Source: Gnetum montanum
Taxonomy: Eukaryota > Streptophyta > Gnetopsida > Gnetales > Gnetaceae
DNA length: 34,214 nt
NCBI GenBank assembly: GCA_015680685.1
Contig: MNCI01024020.1
Coordinates: 153,461-187,674, forward strand
Direction of reading: 5' to 3'
A program made the translations under genes and the position numbers. This document shows, in pieces, positions 7,274 through 19,200 of the stretch. Position 1 is the stretch's first letter, and every line of letters starts with the position of its first letter. Under the pieces are notes generated by a model. That model searched no databases. It saw only the letters and a list, made by a program, of their open reading frames with translations, and was not told the origin of the DNA.

Positions 7274-10200
7274 GTTCCGTGAATATGTGTTTTCAGCGTT
7301 TCAATTTGTTTCAGTACCGTTATCATCATGATGAGTATTATGATGACAGGCTCTCTCATTTATCAGGTTTGCTTGGAGGGCAGACGCTGGGCATAAGAAA
7401 AATGAAACGGTAGATTGGACTCCACTTATATGGGTTTCTGCGTTTTTTCAAAGGTTGTAACGAGAACTTTTGCTTATGCGCGATCTTTTGCTTTTGTTTA
7501 TTCTTGAGAGTAGGAACCCGGCGGAAGATTCCGACCTTTGGCCGAAATCTCAGGCGTATGTAATCGATGCAAGGACCAAATCGAATGGAAACGCAAGTGC
7601 GTTTTTTATTCATTCGCACACCTCTTCAAGAATTGTTTTCTTTTACTGTTGTATGGTTTCTGGAATGTTGGTTCATGTCTACTGTTTTTGGCAGGTATGG
7701 CAAATACAAGATGCTGAAAGAACCTGCGAAATGGTAATATATACTCTTAAACGCTGTTACAAAACTGATAATGGATTCTCAGTTTTTAAAACGTTTTAAC
7801 ATGTTATGCAATTGTTTGGTGCAGTATCACATATTCAAATGAAGTTTTCAGTGCTCTGTTAACTGAATACCTTCTACTGTTTTTCTATACTCTGAATGCT
7901 TGCAATGAAATAAGAATCCATTTCGTAATATTTTAGGGCAATTATTACTTGGAGAATTATTATGCTACGTTAGTCGCCAACTCCTTTGCTGGAATATGTA
8001 CATGTAATTAAATGCAAAGTATTAGCAGGGAAGCTTTGAAGGCTTTTTGTAATAAAGCATGATAGGAGGATCTTTAGTCCTACAAAAATTAGGTAAGTGG
8101 AAGGGATCTTTAGTACTCGAGTGATGCTAAGGTGCTTGTTTCTCAAATTGTAACACCTGAGTTTGAGCCTGGGTAGAACCACTCGAAAAAGCTTAGACTT
8201 TCATTCATCCACCAACCCTCTAGGACCTTGCCTTGGTGGGATGAGCATTGAGCCTCCGGGTGATGATCCCTTAGAAGGGTGATGGTCCTTTAGAAGGGAT
8301 TATGCAACATCCATGATTGGAAGAATAGCACTGTTGTGTAAAAGCATCACTGCAAGTATCCTATACATAACACAGTTGTCCATATGATTTTTAAAAATAT
8401 TTTTGAGTAACAGGAAAAAGAAAATTTTGTACATATAGAAGGGTGTTGCCAAAAGATTTGAATTACAACCGTTGTTGGTTTTTCATCCAGGGTTTAATTC
8501 AAGTTTCATACACCAATTTTATGTGGTAAACCTTTGCAGAGGATGAGGATAATGTTGAGAACTTTTGTTGAAAGAAATTTCATAGTAGAATAATATTAAT
8601 ATTGTTAATTAATTTCATTGTACCTTTGCACATTACAAAATTGTTGACTTTTTAACAAAATCATTTGTTCACTGATGCAGCACAAATGCTACACTTTAAC
8701 TGAGCTCAAAGTTTCTCAAGTAGCTCAATAGTCATCATTGACTAAAGGCCAAATTTGTGGTCTTTACTTATGCTACGAAGCTCCCAAATTCTGAAACAGG
8801 CTACTAATCCATAGCTCAAGTATAGTTATGCTGAGTTGCTCCTTCACATCTTTAGCTATCAGCACTGCTCCCATAGCATATTGTTCACTTCATTGAGTAC
8901 TTCACATCTTTAGCTACCAGTACTGCTCCCATAGTATATTGTTCACTTGATTGCATGAACAGTTTCCAACGAATTGTATGTTCGTAATGTGATCTTCCTC
9001 CTTCCCTATTTCATCATCTTCAGTGTTATCTTTCTAATGTTTACTTCTGAATTGTTTTTTTACAGCAAAGTTCTTCTTCTACTTTGGGTTGAATTTTGGA
9101 AATTGGTGAAGTATTTCTTTTTCATGTGTCCATGTCATTGTGGAGTCTTTTTCATGAGTCAAGTATCACTATGGAATGTTTTCATACTTTGCTTTTTGGT
9201 TATGCTTCTTTGTTAAAGATAAGCAAACATGTTTTATTGATTGTCTTTTGTAATTACGGATTTGGTCCAACACTTCCTTTTAGTTGATAAACTTATTTGT
9301 GAAGTGCTTCTATGATTGTTATGTTTAAATGACAATAAATTTTTTTTTTGAGAGAAAGGTCGGGGTTATATTAACAAAAAATAGATGTATAAAAGCAGGG
9401 AGAAGCATAGAGCTCATACCATTGGAATAAACAGAGGGAGGTTGAAAACCACCCCAGAGCTATTTGCTACCTCATCATCAACAAATTAAACAAACAGGAT
9501 GGGGTAGATAGTGCCCTTAGTAATACCAGAGTTCCTAGAAACAAAAAACCCCAAGTGATCTTTGAAGCCTAAGACTTGCTTACTCATGCCATTAGAATAC
9601 CGAAAACACTGAAATTGCATCATTTGGGAAAGATAAGAAGGTACATGCTAAAATTCCTTTATCTATTTGTGGAGCAAGTCCACAGTTTCACGGTCCTCTT
9701 CAACTTTCCCAAAGGCATGTGGATCGTTAACTCTCTTAAGCGCAGTCAACCTATTCTCCTTTTTCTCCTTTGATAGTTGCTATCCCTTATGTAGATGAAG
9801 AAGAAGGGTCCTATGTTTGAAACCAAAAAAAAAAAAGAAAAAAAAAAAAACACATTCATGTCTTGATTAGTGGATTTAAAATTGATTCTCATTTCTAGAT
9901 AAGGGCATTTGCCTTGTCCCATCCATGACTTGGCGTTTACTAAAGGCTTGGCTGTAATGTTAACCTTATGATGTGAAGGGGAATCTAGAAGGTTCCATAT
10001 ATATCTGAAAAAGTAATTTTGGAGAGTTCTAGAGGGTTGTAGAAACCTTTGTGAGGGGCTATTTAAAAAAGCAAAAGATTGGCTGTAAGTGTTTTAGTGC
10101 TTGAATGCTTCTTGTCCTTGGAGTTTAATTTGCTCTGGTTTGCTTTAATACAAGAGCTCTGCACTGCTTTCTTGTAGTTTTTTCTGTTGGGATTTTTTAC

Positions 10201-13200
10201 ATAAATCTTGGTGTAGTGTTTCTCATTTTTCTTTTTTGTTTTCTTTCTGTGGTTTTATTTCAGTGACTTTTCTACAAGAAAATTTGCCAGTTGACAATGT
10301 GCACAGGTGCAAAAATTCCAAACAGAAAAGAAAAATTAAACAAGGAAACCAAAGAAAATAATTCATGTATATATGAAAAAGGAATTACTTATACAGAAAC
10401 AGAGTTTCATTCTATGATGGTTTTGGTTGAACACGTACTTCTTATCTAGGAAATTGGTGGTTTTGAAGTTCTCTTTAAGTGTAACTGGTTAACAATAACG
10501 ATCTAGTTAATTCTAAAGAAAATCTATTGGAAGTATATCTGGGATCCATTCTTAAAGAAATTAAAATAAGAATTCATATATAAAATCAACTTAACCTGTT
10601 CCTGTAATATGTGTTAGTTTGTTTGGCTATATGAGACTTTGCGGTCTGTCCATATCTAGCTATTAGGTACATTCCTGTGGTTAATTTGTTTTGGGTGAGG
10701 TATTCAAAAGTAACATTACTTTTTTATTTATTCATTGTTATATTGCCATGGGCCATTGGAATAGTCCACATGTTCTAAAGTCAGCCAAGATGTTTAAGTT
10801 TCACTAAGATATCATTTTTCCATATTAAAATTCAAATCATATCCTGCCTACCGATCTAGTTTTTCATATAAGCAAATGGAGAAAAAAAACTCATGTAGCT
10901 GACCCCATTTTGTTGGGACAAGGTTAGGGTGATGATGATGATGATCCTGCCTACCTATTTCATAATATGTTCTCTGGAATTCTTTGATTATGTTGTTTTT
11001 AATATGTTCATGTCACATTTTTAGATACTAGAAAATATGTTCTGTGAAAATACTAACTTCATTTGATTACAAGAAGTTGATTTTATATTTCCTGTTTGCA
11101 TAGTAACCAATGTGGGAACAGAGCAGTTCGACAAGCATACCATACGCTTTGTGCATGTGAGCAAATTATACTTTAGTTGAGGTATATTACTCTTTTGTCT
11201 GGAACAAGTGATCCTTTGAGATCTGTTAACGTAATCAATTGTTTTGTGTATATTAGCTTGTGCAAAACAAAGAAGAGTATGTGCAAAGTGTTCTTGTCCT
11301 GCAGATAGTATAGTTGGAAGGTAAATGCTCAATTGGTTTCAAACTTCCTAGTGTAGTTGTGGATGGGTATCACCTGTTAAATTTTTATGCACTGCATTAA
11401 ACTGTTTAGCACATGAATTGATAAATTTACAAAACTTTGATACTTGCAGAGACCTAGATGAAGTTGAATCTGAGCGCAAACAACTAGAAGAGGTAACATA
11501 AAATTTTTTGTGTTTGTTTGTTTTTAATTAATTAATTAATTATTTTGAGAACTGGAACTACTTGATGTGGAATTTTTTGATTTTATCTAGGCACTTAAGT
11601 ATGCCAAGGAGAGGGAACGCAGGACTTTGCTTCGTGCTGTAAGATTATTGCTTAGTTGTTTGAATTTTTCCTTTTGCGTCTTTATAACAGTTAACATTCG
11701 TGTCAATGCATGAGTTGATTCTTGAAAATCAGGTTGGAATAGATCAAAAATGGCTTTAAATTAATTATAATCTTCAAGCATACTAAGATGCTTAAAATGT
11801 TAATGTTAGAGTTTGGTTTTACTGCTTGTAGGCAACTTTTAGTTACTAGGAACTTTATAACGACAACTAATTCTGTAAAAATTCATGAAATATAAAATAC
11901 AAAATATGAATAACAAATATAGCATTTACAAGCCTGATTTGTGAACAAATCTTTTTCATGATCTCTTGTTGTGTTGATCCATATAAAGTGCATACTAAGT
12001 TTGGTGGTTTTAGTGGGTGGGTTTCACTTTGCAGTTACCAAAAAACCAACCCTAAAATAGCTTACAAGGAGGTGTGTTTTCTCTCCGTATGTGATGTACT
12101 AGATGAATTAGTTGAATTCATTTCTTTTGAGTTGTTTTTATTACATTTTACATGAACATTTTTACGTTGTTTCTCCAATATTAGCTCTAGGCATTTGCAT
12201 CTTGAAGCTTGTAGTGAATGAAGAGGAAATCTTTGTTCACCTACACCATTAAGCAAAGAAATATGCTCAAGGAAGGAATGCACAAAGAAATATGTGTAGA
12301 TGAAATGTGTGAGAGGAAGTCTTTGTTTACTTCTTCCATTGAAGAAGGAATTGCTAAATGAGAGAGGACATTGAATTCATCAGGAGGAACAATGCATGAA
12401 GGCAAATATGTAACAATGTGGGAAGGTAGACATGCGACACCATGTAATAGTGTGCTAAGGGATGTAGCAATGGGCGAATTCATAAAATAGTGCACACCGT
12501 CACATAGGCAATATATATGAAAATTGAAGCATAAATTTGCACAACACAAATCATGTGTGTACATATTTGCTGATTTGTGTGTACATATTTGCACAACATA
12601 GTTGATGTATAGACATATCAACAAAATATAGAAGTTGTATGTACATATCTATAAAATGTAGATGTACGTACATATCTGCACAACATAGGTGGTATGTGCA
12701 TATATTTACCCGATACAGGTGATGCCTACATAGATTTGCATAACATAAGTGGGTGTGCAAAAATTGCACATTTATAAACACAAATTTGCAATTGTAGACA
12801 ATGCATTCAATGGTACACTCTGGAGTGTAGTCCTAGCAGTGGAGAGCATAGTCTTGGCACTTAGAAAAATTTACAGTTGCTGTTGACACTTAGAAAAATC
12901 TTGCAAATTTGGTCTTGTATTACAAACTACGCTGACTACGCTCTAGAGCATAGTCCTAGCAGTGGAGAGCGTAGGCCCAACACTTCGAGAACATTTGCCT
13001 TGTGTTTGACACTTAGACAAATTTGCAGTTGAGACACGGTGGCCCAACTTTGGTGGTGTTTCAGTTGGCCACTAGGCATTAATAAGGGATGAGTGTTGTG
13101 GGCTAGTGGTTGTTAAGTGAATAATAAAGAATAAACAAAACCCACAAATTTGAATAAACAAGTGAAAGGTCATGGTGGATTAGCATAGAGTAGGATAGAG

Positions 13201-16200
13201 AAGAAACCCAACCCATATTAGAAAATTTAAAAGGTTCAGATGTAACACACAACCAAAACTTTAGATGTAGACTGAGAGTATGAATGAAGCTTGAACTACT
13301 AATGTAAATAGAGAGTTCGAGTGAAACTTGCCAAGATAGACTAATATACCAAAGTTGCAAACTGTTGATAGAAGCTAAGTTAACCTAAGAATGCTGTGAA
13401 ATGAGAGATTAATTATAAAATAGCTTGAGAAATGTGAAATGGATGTGAAATAAAGGTAAAATTCTAAGCTAATGCATCATTTATGTTAAGAAATCATTGT
13501 GAAATGAAACAAAGAAAAGAAAAGAGAGCTTAAAGCTTGAGAGACTTTAGTACGAAGGACTTTTCTTCTATTTTTGAAAAAAAGTCAAGTTATATTAATC
13601 CAAAAAATAGCTGTACAATTGGACAGCTTGGGTCAGTGACCCCATGCCCCATAACAAATCCATGTGTCCAGTTCATTGTCCTCATGCCCTTGTGCCTCTT
13701 GCCAGTGACCCAGGCCAAAAACCCACGCTTGGCTTCCCAAGACCCTACGCTCCCACAGGTTGATTGGGGCCACAACGTAGCCCCAACCAGAAAGAAACAA
13801 AAAGCACCTATCCCACAAGGGCCTTCCACCCACCCCGACCACACCACCACTAAGTCTACGTGTGCTTGTCTAATCCCCCACCCCCACGGTCTTGTCTAGC
13901 CTAGTCGTCAATGTTTTGCTCTCCGACTCAGTCGAAGTTATGGGCAGCCCTGTATCGACCTTGGTTTGCCTGTCGGTAATATTGGGGCCAAGCACCAATT
14001 GCTGGTTGTTCTCTTCAATAAGCTGTGCTAGGCCTGTGTGATGCTCAGAAGTCATTGTTTCCATCCATTGTAAGTCCTGAAGCCTTCGAGAAGTTGCCTC
14101 CCTTTGTACCTTATTCTGGATTTGCTCCCAGTGTAGTTGCCATTGCTTTCGCTCCCCCAGGTGCACTTGCTTGGTAGCAAGATGGCACTCCTCCGTTTGG
14201 CCATCCTCTGGCTGCATTGGCTCCCATTCCCTATCCTTGGAATGGCTCAGCCCTTCAGCCCTATCGGAAGTAGTCTTATGGTTTTCCATTTGTGGCATCT
14301 TGGTACCTTGTCTAGGGCCTCACCAACGTTGATAGACATGCAACGACACCAATGGCATGATTGGCACACCTGTGCACCATAGCGCGCCATTATTACACCT
14401 GGGTGCTGCCCAAGCCATTGCCTCCACAGGGACTTCCAAAAGAACTATAGTAGATTAGTGCGGGTGCCACTATGGCACAAATGCTTCATGAAGGTGAGAT
14501 GGACGCCCAACAGTTTATGCGGGTACCCTGTCTGTATGAAATATCGTTCAACTAGAATCACCACCTCCCTCCAAATGCCCTGCAACCCAGATTTCTTGAT
14601 ATGTCCACTTGCCGTCCTCGGAATTGGCCCATGGAAGAATTCTGCGGCGTCTGTTTGTGCCCAAGCAACTGGCGCCACAACTTCCCCCTCCGCATTCATC
14701 CCCAATGTAGCAGCCAGCGTCGGCACCGAGACCTCAAGCTTCAACACCAATACTGCATTTCGGTCCCTTCCCAATTGTCGTAGAATTGTTGCGTGGGTAG
14801 ATTCGGCTGTCCCTCTAGTTGTTTTAACATGTTCGGCTAGCCCATTTGCTTGACTAGTGCCCATAACTTAGGCAGGCCCATGAACTCCATCCATGAGGGC
14901 TCAAAAAGTGAGTGTTGCTCCATAATGTCTGTGGCCTTTGCCCATAGTAACTATGCCTCTTGGACCACCACCGCCACTACAAGGAAGGCTTGCCCATAGA
15001 AAACCATAGAATTTTGGTGCTTCCATAGAACCCACAACGTGGCAAGTGCAAAAGAATCCCCGTGGCACTGTTGCAGGGGCCACTTGAGTAGACCTCCAAA
15101 CAACTTGAGTAACCCAACATGCCCCTATAAGATGGTCCAATGTTTTAGACCCATCATTACAAAGGGGACAGCTGGTAGCCACTTGCATCCCTCTTGCCCA
15201 CAGCATGGCTCTCATTGGTAGTGCCCCATGCTTCACCAACGATCCGAAAGCTTTTATTTTTTTTGGTAGATGCCCTTTCCAAACCTTCACCTAGCCATCC
15301 ATCAGCAGGTATTGATACTTGGTAATCTCCTTCGGGTTTGCCCTAGTAAATCCAGTGGCTCCATGGTAGCAGCATGACAACATATGTTTTTCCATAGCTG
15401 GGAACTGTGCGTATCTGCATTCCAACGATTGTATTTCTGACGCAAAATTTGCACCTAGGGCACTACTTCCTCAGTTGGCCCCAAATATCAATTGAGCAGT
15501 TGGTGTAGTCCTAGCACCACCTCATCCTTGAACTTTAGAATGCCAAGTCCCTCCGCCAGCTTTGGTCATGTTGTCATAGCCCAAGACACCAAATGCATCT
15601 TCTTGCCCCCATTGCCTCCCAATCATATGAAGTCTCTAACAATGCTGTCAATTTTGTTTAGTATTGCGTTTGGCAGTATGGCCATGGATGCAACAAATCT
15701 GGTAGTCGCCATCAACACGATAGCAACAAGCACCATCTTCTCTTTGCGGGAGAGGAAATGGCTAGTCCAAAGCTTGGTTTTTTGCTAAACCCACTCCACC
15801 AACCCCACCCAAGAATGCTTCCTTTTCTAATAAAAAATGGGCATGCTCAGATAGGTGTCTTGCACAGTGCCCAGCAAGAACCCTAAGGTTTGGACAATTG
15901 TGCCCTACCCCGTGCCCGTCATATTCACAAGGTGTATGGTTGACTTCCCTTTGTTAATCTCAAGGTTGCCCTTGCGCTGCATTCGGTCTAGAGCCCTTGA
16001 TAGTGCCTTTGCTTGTGGCACTACAGCCCTGGAGAATATCATTGTGTCATCAGCATAATGTACTGCCAGACAGTGCACTCCAGCAATATTGAGCCCTTGA
16101 ATCCCTTCGGCGAGGCAATAGTCTGTGAACAAGTCCATTACTAGGATAAAGAGGAGTAGCGACAGTGGATCCCCCTGCCTCTACCCTCTCCCAGTCCCCT

Positions 16201-19200
16201 GAAATCCCCATAGCCTCCTATCAATGTTGAAAGAGTAGCGGTTGCTATTTTGCATTTGCAAACAAAGGTTGACAAATTTGGCATCGAAGCCCTTTGCTAG
16301 CATCATCGTTCGGAGCATTGCCGAGCTCACCATATCATAGGCCTTGGTGATATCAAGCTTGATGCACATGCCCAACAGTTTTGCCATCTGAAGCGAGTGT
16401 AGAATCTTCTGCAATAGCAAGACCTGATCCTGCAGGAGGCAACCCTTGACGAATCCAACTTGGTTTGGCCTAACCAATCACGGCATGAGAGGTGCAATGC
16501 ACCTCACCAACATCTTCGAGAAAATCTGCAATAGGGTGTTACACACTCCTATGGGTTGGAAATGCTTGGGTGAATTCAGATCAGGAACTTTGGGCAGCAG
16601 CACAACCTGGGCATAGTTGATTTCTCTCCTCACTTGCTACTAGCAAAGCATGCTGTTAAATGCATCCAGCAAGTTGGCCCCCAGGATGTCTTTGTAATCC
16701 CTAAAAAATTCAATGGGCCAGCCATCTTGCCCTCGGAGCCTTGTTAGGTTGCATTGACCTCATGGCTCTCCATAGTTCTTCCTGTGAAAACATGCACAAT
16801 AAGTTCAGGTTATTAGCGCTTGCGTGGGATTGGAACTGAGATAGGCTCTGTAGTTTACCTTCCCCAAATCTACTCCCAAAATGCCATTACTGCCTCTAGT
16901 CCCCTCCTACTGCTTTGTAGTGGTTCCTCACCCATACCCCTCAGCAGGTCTTGGATTTTGTTCTTGGACCCTTGGCTGGTTTTTGCCGTAGCAAAGAAGA
17001 ACCTTGTCCCCCTCCTTCAACCAGGAGACCTGCGATTCTTGCTGCCAGTAGCTCTCTTCCTCCTTGTCTAGGTCCTAGAGTTCCCGTAGCAGTGCTCTTT
17101 CTTATTCATCCTGGTCTTCTCCCATTTCCTGGCACCATTGGATTTCCTGAAGTTTCTATTGTATTTGTTTCCGGTATCCACGGAAATTGTACTTATCTTC
17201 TGTTGCCTTAGCCTTGATGTTGAGTTTGAGGGCCTGCAGGCCATCTTTTAGAAACTGCCGGGGTTCCTGGTCCCCTATATAGGCTTGCCAGAGGGTAGCA
17301 ACTAACGGTTTCAACCAAGCTTTTTGTAGTGACATTCTTTTGAACCTAAAAGGTTAGGGTTCCTGATGATCCTTAGACAGGATTTGGCACATAATGGACT
17401 GGTGGTCCGAAGCCTGCTGTTCTTTCCCCACCATCGTAATATCGAATTTGAGCATGAGGCCCGAACTAATCCAAATCTAGTCTATTCGGGACTGCACCTA
17501 ATCCGGTTTGCGCCGTCTGTTGCTTCATGTGTATTTGCAACCTCTAAGCTCCAAGTCCACCAGATCATGCTAACTGAGGAAGTGAGCGTAGGCTTCGACA
17601 CCTAGAGGGTCGGTACAATCACCCCCCAATTTTTCCCAGCAATGCAGTCTTTGATTGAAGTCACCAAGCAACACCCATTTGGCGATGTTGGGAATACTCC
17701 TAGCCACCCACCTTAATTCATGGATCCTGGCCTCCCATTCTTGGGCCCTATAAATATTTGTGAGCCGCAAATCCATTTGTGGAAGGTAAACTGTTTGGCT
17801 CTAATTGGAGTCGGCCACATAGTAGATAGGAATTCTAGCCAGGATGGCTAGCCCTCCCGCTTGACCATTGCTCGGCACAAGGTGCATGCTCCATCCCTCT
17901 CAGTATAACAACTACCTCTCTAACGTTTGTAGCTTAGTCTCTTGTAAGCAGGCCACCTCACATCTTGCATCCCGAACTATCATTTTTAGGGTATTACTCT
18001 TGTACAGGGGACCTTGTCCCTGACAATTCCAGGTGAGGACTTTCATGGGGATGTAGGCACTCGTCTGTGGTACACCTCCTAGAGCATCCTATGTACCCCC
18101 AAGTCTAAATCCACCTATGTGGGCTTCTGACATTGCACCATTTTATCCGAGTGCCCAATTTTGCTTCCTAGTGGGGTGACCACCATACTAGCAAGGCTTG
18201 TTGCCTTCCTCACCAAGATATCCTTCATCTTTGGTCGTGAGGATCCCCACCCCATAGTTATCCATTCCCCCAGGGGAGGCAACTCCATCCCTGAAGCCTC
18301 CGACTTAGACATTCTCCGAGCTGGTGGGGTACAGGGGGAGGCTTGGGCCTCCCTGTCACCCCTGAGTCCACCTAGGCCCGGTGATTCCACAAGGTGGGTC
18401 TCCATCGACGATGGTTCCTCAGGCCCCTCTTCCATGTGGGGCAATGTAGTTCCCCTTTGTGGTTCTGGTCTACCCCCAATTAGTAGAGCATGGGTTTTGG
18501 TGTCTCCCAATGCTACTTGATGATGGCGCTTGCTTCTAGACACGGCCCTACCGGCCAACACGATTGCATCCCTGAGTTGGCTCTGCTGACCCGCAACGAC
18601 ATTCTGATGTGAGATGCCCTTTCCCATAGGTCCTGCAAACTAGTGGGTCCTCCCTGCGTATTGTTGGTAGATTCTCAAATTGGACTCGTACCTTTGCTTC
18701 TCCCAGGGCGGTGTTCAGAATAACCTTTGTAACCCTATCCTCAGACCACAATGATTGCCATACACAAAAATGAGCATACCCCATGCAGTCCATAGATGCT
18801 GTGAAGGCATCAAATTTGACGAACTCCCTGAAGAGCTTAGCTAGGGACTTCAGGAACCTTGGTGTCTAGTATTCCAACGGTAGATTGAACAACCTGAGAT
18901 CGGTGCACGATCAAACAGGTTGGCATCCTTGTGCACGCTAGGCTGCCAAGGAGCTAGGGAGAGCCTGTGGGCACCATAAAACCATGGTCCCCCCAACAGG
19001 ACCCTATCCCTGTCTTCAGCGGTATGAAAGCTGAAGAGCAGCCTGTCATTTGCCAGACTCTGAATGCGGATGTTCTCCAGCCCCCAAGCCACACAAACCC
19101 ACTTGCAGATCAGATCCATGCGTGGGTGCACTCCCTCAGACACAAACTTGCCTTCGTTCAAGCACCTTCATGGTCTCTTTAGGCGGGCGTCCCACCTTGA

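Noticed and set aside
7356-7619. 87-codon minus-strand open frame over exons 2 and 3
   Set aside because: Antisense shadow of conserved plus-strand exons.
7470-7799. 109-codon plus-strand open frame around exons 3 and 4
   Set aside because: It is in the wrong frame; the spliced exons in another frame give the conserved DUF2039 protein.
12241-12781. Minus-strand open frames with repeated His/Cys-rich peptides
   Set aside because: They merely translate the 30-bp minisatellite.
14458-14853. 131-codon plus-strand frame inside the LINE
   Set aside because: It lies opposite the LINE coding strand and has no recognisable domain; most likely a shadow of a GC-rich minus-strand frame.
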